Below, one piece after another: positions 25,358 to 34,872 of a stretch of DNA of 64,000 nucleotides. A program made the position numbers and the translations under genes. Position 1 is the stretch's first letter. Each line of letters begins with the position of its first letter. Location of the stretch: NCBI GenBank assembly GCA_013298845.1, contig JAAFJN010000016.1, positions 1-64,000 on the forward strand, given 5' to 3'. Origin of the DNA: Chitinophagales bacterium. Its GTDB lineage: Bacteria; Bacteroidota; Bacteroidia; Chitinophagales; Saprospiraceae. The notes under the pieces were generated by a model that was given only the letters and a program-made list of their open reading frames with translations, was not told where the DNA came from and did not search any database.

Positions 25358-25585
25358 AATCAATTTGAAAATGATGTAAACGGCTTGACTTTTTAACCTG
25401 GTAATGGTAAAAAAGCAAACCGTGAATTAGTACGTTGTGGATTAAACAGCAAATAGCAATAAGTTTGCAAAAACAATGCCACTATGTACCTTTTTCAAAT
25501 TGTTTTCCCGTATGTCTCTTCATTTCTGCCAATAACCTAAACCCCAACCCCAACGACGCGTTTAGCCTCCCAAACGCATCAATAA

Positions 25586-27016
25586 TTATTTTCTCCAGGG
25601 CAATTCCAACACCCGCTGCGCAGCAATTTCGCCCAAACGCAGGCCTTCGTCGCAGTCCATCCGGAAATGCACGCCCAGGGGAATCCGGGAATAGGCTTGT
25701 TCCTCGGTTAATTCCGAAATTGACGTAAACGAACGCGGGGTACTGATAAACTCCGTGCGGTCGGAATGGCAACGATCTACCATCGTGTACGTCCCCGGAT
25801 GCTGCGGCGTAAATTCAAAAAAAGACGATAAAATCACCCCTCCGGCCCCGGCAAAACCCGAATGCCCCGACGGATACGCCGGAAAGGCGGGACTAATACC
25901 CTGCGCGCCGGTCAGTGGGTTATTCTGGTTCGAGGTCCAGTTGGCAGCCTCCGGGTACTGGCCTTGCAGCACCCGCCGGATATACGTATCGGGGCGCTCG
26001 GTGTTGTAATAATATTTGCTGTACCACACGGCTACGCCGGAATCGTGCAACGCCATACCCAATTTGGCGTATAATTCGGCGGCTTCGGCCAAAGAATACC
26101 GGGTTGATTCGCCAATTTGCATGGCAACGGCAATGAGGCGCACGGGCGGCGAAAACGTGAGATTTAATAAGTCGTCGCTCCAAAATTCGCCGATCCAACG
26201 CTGTTCAAAGGCTAGCGGGTCGGCGGGGTTATTGCGGATAAAATTAACCGTTTTAAACACCTCATCGGCTTGGTCATAAAACAAAGAATTGGGATTTTCG
26301 CTGTACGGAATAGGTTTTCGGGCCAGTTTATCGGCTTCGGAGATGGCAAAAGTGCGCACTTGCCCCCAATACGGGAACACGGCCCGGGCACCGCGCAAAT
26401 CGTACCACAAGCCGGGTCCGACCGGTGGCGTGTAGTCAACGGGTTGTGGATTCAGGAACGCATTATGCCCTTTCAAATCGCGTTGTTCCCATTCATAAAT
26501 GGCCGCTGCCACCCGTCGGCCCCATTGTTCGGACTCCGCCAACAATTCCGGGTAGGTTTCGCTGGCGTATTGATCGTGAAGTTGGGTGTATTTTTGGCGA
26601 ATAAGTCCGTATTGCTGCGGGAACTCACTTTCCATGTGAAAAAAGAAACGCTCCATGAGCAGAGCATAAGACGCATTTATGGCCGCTGGCCAATAAATTT
26701 GTGTGCCTCGGGGCAATTCTGGCAATACTAACCCGGCCAATACAGGTTCCATAGAATTGTGGTCGGGCATGGCCGGTACCACACATTCATAAGCCGAAAG
26801 ACCCAGATAGGCCAATACCCGCGCGGAAGGGCCGGGCCGGTAACCTTTGGCGTAACGCTCTACGTCTAAAAACACCTGGTTCCACTCCTGGTAAACCTCG
26901 GCGTCAAAACTGTTAAGATCCGTGGAAGCAACATAGGGCTGCGAGTCTAAGCAAGCCGACAAGCCCATTACGGTAATTCCAATAAAAAAGACAAAAATGT
27001 GATAGTTAATTCTCAT
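25586..27016 (-). CDS. PAP2/vanadium-haloperoxidase-like lipoprotein, copy 1
   Basis: 476 residues with a lipobox (LSAC, Cys about 22). The vanadate/phosphate pocket is complete: KYYYNTERP (K-x6-RP) near 335, PAYPSGHSGFAGAG near 375, and SRIPLGVHFRMDCDEG (SR-x5-H-x3-D) near 445. Such bacterial secreted proteins are either vanadium-dependent haloperoxidases or acid phosphatases; sequence alone does not separate them. The copy encoded just upstream (27235) is highly similar along the whole length, so this is a tandem duplication. It has its own promoter, with a leader of about 80 nt. Confidence 0.88.
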   Translation of the reverse strand: MRINYHIFVFFIGITVMGLSACLDSQPYVASTDLNSFDAEVYQEWNQVFLDVERYAKGYRPGPSARVLAYLGLSAYECVVPAMPDHNSMEPVLAGLVLPELPRGTQIYWPAAINASYALLMERFFFHMESEFPQQYGLIRQKYTQLHDQYASETYPELLAESEQWGRRVAAAIYEWEQRDLKGHNAFLNPQPVDYTPPVGPGLWYDLRGARAVFPYWGQVRTFAISEADKLARKPIPYSENPNSLFYDQADEVFKTVNFIRNNPADPLAFEQRWIGEFWSDDLLNLTFSPPVRLIAVAMQIGESTRYSLAEAAELYAKLGMALHDSGVAVWYSKYYYNTERPDTYIRRVLQGQYPEAANWTSNQNNPLTGAQGISPAFPAYPSGHSGFAGAGGVILSSFFEFTPQHPGTYTMVDRCHSDRTEFISTPRSFTSISELTEEQAYSRIPLGVHFRMDCDEGLRLGEIAAQRVLELPWRK

Positions 27017-27101
27017 AATACATCGGTAAAATGCGCCTAAAAAAGGCTAATGCGTTTCCCCGATGGCGGAAATCAAGTGGATTAAATGCCGTTTAAAGGC
27101 A

Positions 27102-27109
27102 CAAAAGTA
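27102..27109 (-). promoter_or_regulatory. -7 box TACTTTTG of PAP2 copy 1
   Basis: Exact TAnnTTTG on the minus strand downstream of the copy-2 terminator; the leader would be about 80 nt. Confidence 0.5.
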
Positions 27110-27142
27110 GGCGTTTAAAATAAAAAATTGTGATTAAACCCT

Positions 27143-27186
27143 AAAAAACGGGCAATAGCCAACCCGATACTTCGGATTGGCTATTG
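27143..27186 (-). terminator. Intrinsic terminator after PAP2 copy 2
   Basis: On the minus strand CAATAGCCAA (27177-27186) and TTGGCTATTG (27153-27162) form a perfect 10-bp stem extended by CCG/CGG, followed by CCCG and six T. It separates the two PAP2 genes into different transcripts. Confidence 0.85.
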
Positions 27187-27234
27187 CTATAGTTGCCATT
27201 GTAGCGTACTAAATGCCGCGTACAAGAGCGGATA

Positions 27235-28671
27235 TTACTTTTTCCAAGGCAGTTCCAAAACGCGTTGCGCGGCAATTTCACCCAAACGCAAACCTTCGTC
27301 GCAGTCCATGCGGTAGTGTACACCCAACGGAATACGAGAGTAAGCATCTTCTTCCCCTACTTCGGCCATGGAGCGGTAAGTACGTGGCATACCCAAGAAC
27401 TCCGAACGACCCAAGTGGCACTGATCGGTAAAGGTGTAAGTACCGGGGTGTTTGCTGTTAAACTCGAAGAAAGAGGACAAAATTTTGGCACCGGCACCAC
27501 CAAAACCAGAGTGGCCGGAAGGATAAGCCGGGAACGCCGGAGACAAACCGTTGACACCCGTCAGCGGGTTATTCAGGTTAGATACCCAATCGGCGGCGTC
27601 GGGGTATTGAGCGGCAAGAACGCGACGGATATAAGTATCGGGGCGTTCGACGTTGTAATAGTATTTGCTGTGCCATACTGAAACGCCGTTGTCGTGCAGG
27701 GCCATACCCAATTTGGCGTACAATTCGGCCGCAGTTGCCAAATCAATATCTTCAATTTGATCAATTTGGTCGGCAATGGCAAGCAAACGCGGCGGTGGAG
27801 AGAACGTGAGGTTCAACAAGTCATCGCTCCAGAATTCACCCAACCATTTTTGGTCAAATGCCTGCGGATCGTTGCCATTTTCGTTGATAAACTTTACCGT
27901 TTTGTACACTTCTTCGGCCTGGTCATAAAACAAAGAATTTGGATTCTCGCTGTATGGGATCGGCTTGCGGGCCAATTTGTCGGTTTCTGAAATCGCGAAT
28001 GTGCGCACCTCGCCCCAATATGGGAACATTCCGCGCTGACCACGGAAATCGTACCAAAGACCAGGACCAGTTGGTGGTGTATACTCCTGTGGTTGTGCGT
28101 TCAAGAAGGCGTTGTGGCCTTTTACGTCTTTTGTTTCCCACTCATAAATTGCCGCTGCTACGTCGCGACCCCACTGCTCGGAACGCTCCAACAATTCTGT
28201 TGATGCCTCATTGGCATGTTGAGCATGAACACGCTGGTACGTTTGTGCAATGCTGCCGTACAAATCGGGGTAGTCATTTTCCATGTGGAAAAAGAAACGC
28301 TCCATCAACAATGCGTACGAAGCATTAACGGCCGCCGGCCAATAAATTTCGGTATTGGCGGGCAAAGTGGGCAATTCGAGTTCCGAATACAAACTTCTCA
28401 TGGAATTGTTGTTCGGCATTCCGGGCACCACACACTCGTAAGCGGAAAGGCCCAGATAACCCAAAGCACGGGGAGCAGGACCCGGACGGTAACCACGGGC
28501 GTAGCGCTCGATGGTCAAAAATGTCTGGTTCCACTCGTGGTAAACCTTGCTGTCGTATTGATCTGCTGTGGCAATAACCGTTGGTTGTTGAAACTCACGG
28601 CAAGATTGCAGCGTTATCAAAAAAGCAGCAATCAGTAAAAGGGGGAAATGTTTAAGTTGAACTAGTTTCAT
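27235..28671 (-). CDS. PAP2/vanadium-haloperoxidase-like lipoprotein, copy 2
   Basis: 478 residues from the ATG at 28671 (an ATG three codons earlier is possible). Lipobox LQSC. Same motifs as copy 1: KYYYNVERP, PAYPSGHSGFGGAG, SRIPLGVHYRMDCDEG. The N-terminal helices (EWNQTFLTIERYARGYRPGP, YWPAAVNASYALLMERFFFHM) are nearly identical to copy 1, whereas the signal peptide and the first 20 mature residues differ. The pair is likely surface- or periplasm-exposed; different leaders suggest different regulation. Confidence 0.88.
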   Translation of the reverse strand: MKLVQLKHFPLLLIAAFLITLQSCREFQQPTVIATADQYDSKVYHEWNQTFLTIERYARGYRPGPAPRALGYLGLSAYECVVPGMPNNNSMRSLYSELELPTLPANTEIYWPAAVNASYALLMERFFFHMENDYPDLYGSIAQTYQRVHAQHANEASTELLERSEQWGRDVAAAIYEWETKDVKGHNAFLNAQPQEYTPPTGPGLWYDFRGQRGMFPYWGEVRTFAISETDKLARKPIPYSENPNSLFYDQAEEVYKTVKFINENGNDPQAFDQKWLGEFWSDDLLNLTFSPPPRLLAIADQIDQIEDIDLATAAELYAKLGMALHDNGVSVWHSKYYYNVERPDTYIRRVLAAQYPDAADWVSNLNNPLTGVNGLSPAFPAYPSGHSGFGGAGAKILSSFFEFNSKHPGTYTFTDQCHLGRSEFLGMPRTYRSMAEVGEEDAYSRIPLGVHYRMDCDEGLRLGEIAAQRVLELPWKK

Positions 28672-28794
28672 AAAATACATGAGATTATGTAGTACGTTAT
28701 AAAGTGGATTAAAAAATCGGCGACAAATATCGTGCTAAATACCAAAATCGGGTTAGTAAATTGGTAAGAAAAAAATAAGATTCTGCCAAAACAC

Positions 28795-28802
28795 TACCTT
28801 TG
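28795..28802 (+). promoter_or_regulatory. -7 box TACCTTTG of the DUF4293 gene
   Basis: Exact TAnnTTTG ending 24 nt before the ATG at 28827; rules out the alternative TTG at 28800, which overlaps it. Confidence 0.6.
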
Positions 28803-28826
28803 CCACCAAATTCATTTCAAATTTAT

Positions 28827-29276
28827 ATGATTCAACGTATTCAAAGCCTGTATTTACTCATTGCTTCGGGTGCTTTTGGCAGCCTGTTTGCATTGCCTTT
28901 TCTCACCACCACTTCCAACAATGCCGCCACCACCGTACCTCAAATGGCCGATGGCAGCCTTAATTTATTTGACAATATCGGTCTTATGGGCTTAACCGTC
29001 CTCACAACGGCCATTGCACTTGCCGCCATTTTTTTGTACAAAAATCGCAACCTGCAAGGTAAAATTGCCGGACTGGGCATATTAACGGGAGCCTTGTTGC
29101 TCATTTTAGCGGCCATTGCCACGCAGGGAGTGCGCAGTGCTATCCCTTCCGACGGCACAGTGCAATTTGGCCTCGGCTGGGGTGCCCCCGTTGTCGGTGC
29201 CGTATTGTTGTGGTTGGCCTCCCGCGCCATCCAAAAAGACGAACGCCTCGTTCGTTCCATGGATCGCTTGCGGTAG
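28827..29276 (+). CDS. DUF4293 four-helix membrane protein
   Basis: 149 residues. The start MIQRIQSLYLLIA is the family signature; four membrane helices follow at about 5-27, 50-68, 80-100 and 108-128, ending in a short basic tail (ASRAIQKDERLVRSMDRLR). DUF4293 is widespread in Bacteroidota inner membranes and has no assigned function. Single-gene unit, convergent with the GH3 fusion across a repeat element. Confidence 0.88.
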   Translation: MIQRIQSLYLLIASGAFGSLFALPFLTTTSNNAATTVPQMADGSLNLFDNIGLMGLTVLTTAIALAAIFLYKNRNLQGKIAGLGILTGALLLILAAIATQGVRSAIPSDGTVQFGLGWGAPVVGAVLLWLASRAIQKDERLVRSMDRLR

Positions 29277-29315
29277 TGCCGATTGTAAGTATGAGATCAT
29301 CCGAATAAAGTATAA

Positions 29316-29499
29316 AACATCGAACATCGAACAATCGAACGCCGAACATCGAAGTATTTGCTTATGAGACCGCTACACCCCACACACAATGCGCTACGAA
29401 GCATTTTAACATTACTCAATTAAACATTATTTCGGTGTTCGATTGTTCGGTGTTCGATGTTCGATTGTTCGGTGTTCGGTGTTCGATTGTTCGATGTTC
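29316..29499. repeat. GAACATCGAAC repeat element, copy 2 (between convergent genes)
   Basis: Left block 29316-29353 (ACATCGAACATCGAACAATC), right block 29432-29499 (TTCGGTGTTCGATTG units), inverted to each other. The core (CGAAGTATTTGCTTATGAG; CTCAATTAAACATTATTTC at 29415-29433) is shared with copy 1 near 12.6 kb, and both lie between convergent genes. Confidence 0.8.
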
Positions 29500-29507
29500 A
29501 AATCTCC

Positions 29508-32500
29508 CTATTTCCTCAATTTTATCGCCCGGTACACCACCGACTGCAACTTGGGTCGGTAATCGCCACTAATGAGTTTGTTGTTCTCCATCGAGGGGTA
29601 GGTGCGGTTCGACAAAAAGATAAAAATCAGGTTTTGATCGGGGTCGGCCCACACCACATTGCCGGTAAACCCGGAATGCCCGAACGTATTGACACCCGCC
29701 AATTCACTCATGTTGGCCGTTGCTTTGGGGTCCAGTTCTCTCATGTCAAACCCAAAACCACGGCGGGTACTGCCCATTTGGCGTTGGGTGAACAACCGCA
29801 CCGTTTCCGGTTTGAAATACCGTTTCCCGGCGTATTGTCCGCCGTTGAGCAACATTTGGAACAACACCGCCAAATCATTCGCCGTGCTGAACAAACCCGC
29901 GTGCCCGCTAACACCGCCCATCATGGCCGCGCCCATGTCGTGCACGTAACCCTGTATCACCTGTTGGCGGAAATAATTATCCATTTCGGTGGGCGCACAC
30001 CGCGCCGAAAGCCCTTTTTTCCACGGATTATACATCATCGTGGACAAACCCAAAGGCCGGTAAAACTGCTCGTAAACGTATTGATCCAATGGCTTTTGGG
30101 TGGTATTTTCGATGGCCTGCGCCGTGAGGAACATCGTCAGGTCCGAGTATTTGTACGTTTTATCGGGGCGTAGTGGTGAAGCGTAAATTTCCTGCCAAAT
30201 GGAGTCGCGGTACGCGTCGCGCATCCACAAATTGGCGGCCACCGGAATGGAAAAACCGGGTTCTTTCGCTGAACGGTACAACCGCGTCAGGGGTGTTTTT
30301 TGCCCGTCAATGGTATTTTTGTAAAAAGCAATCCACGCCTGCAATCCCGCCTGATGCACCAATAATTCATTCAACAAAATACCCTCCTTATTCGTCCCCC
30401 GCAAAGCCGGAACGTAGGTAGAAACGGGTTTATCCAACTGAAACAGCCCTTTATCCACCAATTGCATGGTCGCCAATGTAGTAGCCGCCACTTTGCTGAT
30501 GGATGCGAGATCAAACATGGTTTCGGTCGTTACCGGGATCATGCGCTCGTACGTGTAATGCCCGTAGGCTTTGTTCCACACAATTTTACCGTCTTTCACC
30601 ACCATCATCTGGCAGCCGGGGGCCGCACCGGTTTCGATGAGTTCTCGGGCAATATTATCCAGCATGGCCAACGAATCGCCGCTCATACCCACCGATTCCG
30701 GCAAATCGTACGCCATTCGTTTATTGCGAAAATGCACCACTTTTCCTTGTCGGTAACGCGCCCCCGGGCTAACTTCCACCGGCAACCGGCCCACAATATC
30801 GGCCGCGCCAAACCAAGCCTGCGCGGCGGTCTCCTGCGCCATGGGGTCTTCGGTGAAGGCGAGCATGAGTGCCTGAATTTTGTCAAATGCCCGAATGCTG
30901 TACGGGTTGCCAAACACCGTCAACGTAATGGGTACCACCGATTGCAACTGGTGTACCAACTCAATTTGAGACACCGACAAACCGTAATTCGTCGCCTTTT
31001 TGGAGCGCGTTTTGTGGTGGCTCACCATCACCACGTCGAATTTAGACAAGGTATCCAACAACCGCTGGCGCACGGCGGCATTCACCGAGGTATCGGTCCC
31101 AAAATGCGCAATGGGCATGTACAAAGCGCAGTTTTTTTGAAAAATGGTCACATTGGTATCGCCCAAAGCCAAACTGGCCACGCGCAACGTTCCGGGTTGT
31201 TTTTTGCCCAAACGCGTCATGACTTCGTCCGAAAAACCGGCAATACTATCGCGGTCCCGCACCAGGGTAAGCGCCTGGCGGAAAAGATTTTTTTTGAGCA
31301 AATAGGCTTCCGGGCTGTTAATTTCGGGGGTCAAACGCACTTCATCCACGCGCTGAGGTTGGGTTAACCCGAGGCGGTATTTGTACCGCAAAACGCGCTG
31401 CACACTGGCGTGAAACTGGTCGCGTTGGTACGAACTATCGGCCAACGCCGCTTTGATGGCCGCAAAAGCCGCGTCGGGGTTTACGGGCAACAATACCACG
31501 TCAATGCCCGCTTTGAGGGCCTCCACGTCGGCAACCCCGGCCGGGAACGAATCCGCCACGGCTTTCATTTCCATCGCATCGGTGAAAATAAGGCCGTTAA
31601 ACGCCATTTTTTCGCGCAATTGCTCCGTAATAATGCTGCGGCTCAGGGTCGAGGGGCGACGGCCTTTTTCGAGGGCCGGAATATTCAGGTGCGCCACCAT
31701 AAACGACGCCACCCCGGATTTGATCAATGTTTTGAAAGGATACAATTCTACGCTGTCCAAACGATCCAACCCGTGGGCGATGAGCGGCAGCGCAAAATGC
31801 GAATCGGTATCGGTATCGCCGTGACCGGGAAAGTGTTTGGCGCAGGCCATAACCCCGCCATCTTGCAAACCGAGCATATAACGGGCGGCTTTGGCGGCCA
31901 CGTTGTAGCGGTCATCGCCAAAAGAACGGTCGTTAATCACCGGGTTGGCGGGATTATTATTCACATCGGCGCAGGGCGAAAAACTGATGTGCACCCCGAG
32001 GCGACGGCATTGGCGGGCCATTTCGCGGCCGTATTCGTAAATCAACTGCTCGTCGCGAATGGCACCCAGCGTCATTTGGCGCGGGTAGGTAATGGCGTTG
32101 GACAAGCGCATACCCAGGCCGTATTCGGCATCCATCGAGATCATGAGGGGAATCCGGCTGAGGTTTTGGTAGCGATTGGTCACTTCGGCCTGCCGGTCGG
32201 TGGTGCCCTGAAAAAAGCAAAGGCCACCGGCTTTGGTTCGGGTGATTTGCCCGGCCACTTCGTCTTCATACGCGAGGCCCTTGTTGGAATGGGCGCGCAG
32301 CATGAGCAACTGCCCGATGCGTTCGTCTTCGGTGAGGGTATTAAACACCGAATCCACCCATTTTTGCTCTTTGGCCAATTCTTCCGCCGAAGGATTGCCT
32401 ATACCCAACGCAGACGGCTGACCCGCCCCAAAAAAACTCAATTCAAGGGGATCGGGGTCATTGTGCGGCATGGCGCGTTTGGCGACCTTTTTTTCTTTAA

Positions 32501-32621
32501 CAATTTTGGGCGATTTTACCTCCGGTGGTGACGGGGGCAGGCTGGAATCGGCGGGGGAAATCCCTTTTTTACAGGTAGCGCTCAAAAAAACGAGGCAAAT
32601 AATGGGCAAAATGTATCTCAT
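29508..32621 (-). CDS. Lipoprotein fusing a GH3 beta-N-acetylhexosaminidase-type domain with a serine beta-lactamase-like domain
   Basis: 1037 residues from the ATG at 32621, with a lipobox LSATC (Cys 17). Residues about 90-430 are GH3 of the NagZ type, with the loop KHFPGHGDT at 262-270 (His/Asp acid-base dyad) and nucleophile Asp in IFTDAMEMK near 335; a GH3 C-terminal-like linker follows to about 620; residues about 650-1037 form a class-C beta-lactamase/PBP-like domain with S-x-x-K in LASISKVAAT, YSD in YKYSDLTMF and HSGFTGN as the third box. NagZ removes GlcNAc from muropeptides and serine hydrolases of this type act on D-Ala peptides or amides, so a joint role in cell-wall recycling in the periplasm is inferred. 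This fusion is known in Bacteroidota. Confidence 0.9.
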   Translation of the reverse strand: MRYILPIICLVFLSATCKKGISPADSSLPPSPPEVKSPKIVKEKKVAKRAMPHNDPDPLELSFFGAGQPSALGIGNPSAEELAKEQKWVDSVFNTLTEDERIGQLLMLRAHSNKGLAYEDEVAGQITRTKAGGLCFFQGTTDRQAEVTNRYQNLSRIPLMISMDAEYGLGMRLSNAITYPRQMTLGAIRDEQLIYEYGREMARQCRRLGVHISFSPCADVNNNPANPVINDRSFGDDRYNVAAKAARYMLGLQDGGVMACAKHFPGHGDTDTDSHFALPLIAHGLDRLDSVELYPFKTLIKSGVASFMVAHLNIPALEKGRRPSTLSRSIITEQLREKMAFNGLIFTDAMEMKAVADSFPAGVADVEALKAGIDVVLLPVNPDAAFAAIKAALADSSYQRDQFHASVQRVLRYKYRLGLTQPQRVDEVRLTPEINSPEAYLLKKNLFRQALTLVRDRDSIAGFSDEVMTRLGKKQPGTLRVASLALGDTNVTIFQKNCALYMPIAHFGTDTSVNAAVRQRLLDTLSKFDVVMVSHHKTRSKKATNYGLSVSQIELVHQLQSVVPITLTVFGNPYSIRAFDKIQALMLAFTEDPMAQETAAQAWFGAADIVGRLPVEVSPGARYRQGKVVHFRNKRMAYDLPESVGMSGDSLAMLDNIARELIETGAAPGCQMMVVKDGKIVWNKAYGHYTYERMIPVTTETMFDLASISKVAATTLATMQLVDKGLFQLDKPVSTYVPALRGTNKEGILLNELLVHQAGLQAWIAFYKNTIDGQKTPLTRLYRSAKEPGFSIPVAANLWMRDAYRDSIWQEIYASPLRPDKTYKYSDLTMFLTAQAIENTTQKPLDQYVYEQFYRPLGLSTMMYNPWKKGLSARCAPTEMDNYFRQQVIQGYVHDMGAAMMGGVSGHAGLFSTANDLAVLFQMLLNGGQYAGKRYFKPETVRLFTQRQMGSTRRGFGFDMRELDPKATANMSELAGVNTFGHSGFTGNVVWADPDQNLIFIFLSNRTYPSMENNKLISGDYRPKLQSVVYRAIKLRK

Positions 32622-32627
32622 AGCCCG

Positions 32628-32635
32628 CAAAAGTA
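32628..32635 (-). promoter_or_regulatory. -7 box TACTTTTG, 6 nt before the GH3 fusion start codon
   Basis: Exact TAnnTTTG whose last G is separated from the ATG at 32621 by only CGGGCT. The transcript would have a leader of a few nucleotides or none. Confidence 0.55.
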
Positions 32636-32641
32636 CAACAT

Positions 32642-33289
32642 TTACTTGTGCTCTACTCCACCCAAAAAAGGAACAAAACGGAAGGTATCCAATTGTTCGG
32701 TTTTAAAACTGCCGCGTTCGGTGCGGCGGATGCGCATCATTTGTTGTTCAGTGTGTCCCACCGGAATCACCAGGATGCCGCCGGGGGCCAATTGTTCGAG
32801 CAGGGCTTCGGGTACATCAATGGCACCCGCCGTAACAATGATTTGGTTAAACGGCGCGTATTCGGGCAAACCCAACATGCCATCGCGAAAAAAACATTGG
32901 ATGGTTTTAAATTTCAGGGTACGCAACAGTTCTTTGGTGCGCAAATAAAGGGCCTCCTGCCGCTCGACGGTGAATACCTTAGCACCCAACGCCGCCAAAA
33001 TAGCCGCCTGATACCCCGAACCCGTGCCAATTTCGAGCACCCGGTCGCCGGGGTGTACATCGAGCAGGGCCGTTTGGTAGGCTACGGTAAAAGGTTGCGA
33101 AATGGTTTGTTTGTTGCCAATGGGGAAAGGTTTATCGTCGTAAGCGTGTTCTTCAAAGGCTTTATCGAGAAAAAAATGGCGTGGCACGGCCCCAATAGCG
33201 GCCAATACTGCTTCGTCGGAAATTCCCCGGACGCGCAGTGCTTCCACCAGTTTTTTACGCATACCTTTGTGCCGATAAGAGTCCGTCAT
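32642..33289 (-). CDS. pcm: Protein-L-isoaspartate O-methyltransferase
   Basis: 215 residues, normal length. Landmarks: RHFFLDKAFEEHAYDDKPFPIG, TISQPFTVAYQTALL, SAM motif VLEIGTGSGYQAAIL near 84-98, and GGILVIPVGH. Transfers a methyl group from SAM to isoaspartyl residues in damaged proteins, starting their repair, in the cytoplasm. It ends 20 nt before the GH3 fusion start, whose promoter lies inside that gap. A TTTCTTTG box (one mismatch to TAnnTTTG) is only 4 nt upstream of its own ATG. Confidence 0.95.
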   Translation of the reverse strand: MTDSYRHKGMRKKLVEALRVRGISDEAVLAAIGAVPRHFFLDKAFEEHAYDDKPFPIGNKQTISQPFTVAYQTALLDVHPGDRVLEIGTGSGYQAAILAALGAKVFTVERQEALYLRTKELLRTLKFKTIQCFFRDGMLGLPEYAPFNQIIVTAGAIDVPEALLEQLAPGGILVIPVGHTEQQMMRIRRTERGSFKTEQLDTFRFVPFLGGVEHK

Positions 33290-33399
33290 GGCGCAAAGAA
33301 ACGGTGAAATAATTACTTCGCGTTTTATGCCCGCGCTTTTTGCCTTTATACTTCCTATCTTTTTTGGAAAAAGTGTAAAAAATATGTCCTCGTTTCAAA

Positions 33400-33407
33400 T
33401 ACATTTG
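33400..33407 (+). promoter_or_regulatory. -7 box TACATTTG of the phosphohexomutase gene
   Basis: Exact TAnnTTTG, leader about 57 nt to the ATG at 33467. Confidence 0.55.
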
Positions 33408-33466
33408 CGCATCACAAATTGAAACCGCGGGTTTCCCGTCATTTTCTATAAAAATAAATAACAACA

Positions 33467-34870
33467 ATGGCAGTTCCGATTAAATTTGGCACCGACGGCT
33501 GGCGAGCCATTATCGCCGATGAATACACCGTTGACAACGTTATGCGCGTCGCCGAGGCGACTGCGCTTTACATGAAAAAGCACAAAATGAAAAGTGCCGT
33601 CATCGGTTACGATTGCCGCTTCGGTGGCCTTTTGTTTACCCAGGTGACCGCCCGCGTTTTGGGTGCTTACGGCATCAAATGCCACGTATCTACCGGTTTT
33701 GTTTCTACGCCGATGGTGTCGTACGGGGTGGTAAAAACCAAAAGCAGCCTCGGCATCGTGATTACTGCCAGCCACAACCCGCCTTCGTACAACGGTTACA
33801 AACTCAAAGCCGCGTACGGTGGCCCCATGATTCCGTCGGAAGTAACCGAAGTGGAAGACCTGATCCCGGAAGTTTGTTCGCTCACGACCCTGCCTTCGCT
33901 GGGCGAATTGGTGCGCAACAAATTACTCGTGGATGCCGACCTGGAAACCATGTACCTGCGCCACGCCCGCAAGTCATTCGACCTGAAGGCCATTAAACAA
34001 AACGCCGGTAAAATTGCCTACGATGCCATGTTTGGAGCGGGCCAGCGCGCCGTGCGCAGCCTCTTGCCCAAAAGCGTGTTCCTGCACTGCGACTGGAACC
34101 CCGGTATGCACGGCCAGGCACCCGAACCCATTGCCCGTAACCTCAAGGTATTGAGCGAAACTATTCGGAAAAACCCAAAAATCACCGCCGGTTTGGCCAA
34201 CGACGGCGACGCCGACCGCATTGGTCTGTTTGACGAAGACGGTAATTTTGTGGATAGCCACCACATCCTGCTCATTTTGTTGTTGTACCTCCACAAGTAC
34301 AAACAACTCAACGGCAAGGTGGTATTTACCTTCTCGGTGACGGATAAAATGAAAAAAATGGCCGAAAAATTCGGTTTACCGTACGAAATCACCAAAATTG
34401 GCTTCAAATACATCGCCGAAATTATGGTGAACGAAGACGTATTGGTGGGCGGTGAAGAATCCGGTGGTTTGGCGGTAAAAGGCCATATCCCCGAACGCGA
34501 CGGCGTTTGGATCGGTTTAATGGTGTTTGAATTTATGGCCAAAACCGGCAAAACCATCAAAGGATTGGTGCAGGAAGTGTACGATATTGTGGGTGCATTC
34601 GCCTTCGACCGCGACGACCTGCACGTTACCGAAGCCCAAAAACAAGCCATTGTGGCCGCCTGCAAATCGGGTGGATACAAAGCATTTGGCAACTATAAAG
34701 TAGAAGCAATGGAAGACCTCGACGGCTGGAAATTCCGTTTGGGCGGCGATAAATGGATCATGATGCGCGCTTCCGGCACCGAACCCGTGCTCCGCGTGTA
34801 CGCACAGGCCGATTCTCTCGAACAGGCCCGCGATATGCTCGAAGCCACAAAAGCAACCATTTTGGCATAA
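33467..34870 (+). CDS. Phosphoglucomutase/phosphomannomutase family protein
   Basis: 467 residues, four-domain alpha-D-phosphohexomutase. N-terminal [15 protein letters not shown], phosphoserine loop [13 protein letters not shown] with Ser102, metal loop DGDADRIG near 243-250, sugar loop [13 protein letters not shown] near 325, and phosphate loop [12 protein letters not shown] near 440. Interconverts hexose 1- and 6-phosphates (glucose or mannose) for nucleotide-sugar synthesis; the exact sugar is not decided by these motifs. Two nucleotides separate its stop from trmD. Confidence 0.93.
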   Translation: MAVPIKFGTDGWRAIIADEYTVDNVMRVAEATALYMKKHKMKSAVIGYDCRFGGLLFTQVTARVLGAYGIKCHVSTGFVSTPMVSYGVVKTKSSLGIVITASHNPPSYNGYKLKAAYGGPMIPSEVTEVEDLIPEVCSLTTLPSLGELVRNKLLVDADLETMYLRHARKSFDLKAIKQNAGKIAYDAMFGAGQRAVRSLLPKSVFLHCDWNPGMHGQAPEPIARNLKVLSETIRKNPKITAGLANDGDADRIGLFDEDGNFVDSHHILLILLLYLHKYKQLNGKVVFTFSVTDKMKKMAEKFGLPYEITKIGFKYIAEIMVNEDVLVGGEESGGLAVKGHIPERDGVWIGLMVFEFMAKTGKTIKGLVQEVYDIVGAFAFDRDDLHVTEAQKQAIVAACKSGGYKAFGNYKVEAMEDLDGWKFRLGGDKWIMMRASGTEPVLRVYAQADSLEQARDMLEATKATILA

Positions 34871-34872
34871 TC

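Noticed and set aside
33255-33467. Short minus-strand frame between pcm and the phosphohexomutase gene
   Set aside because: Overlaps the TACATTTG promoter region and has no domain or plausible start context.
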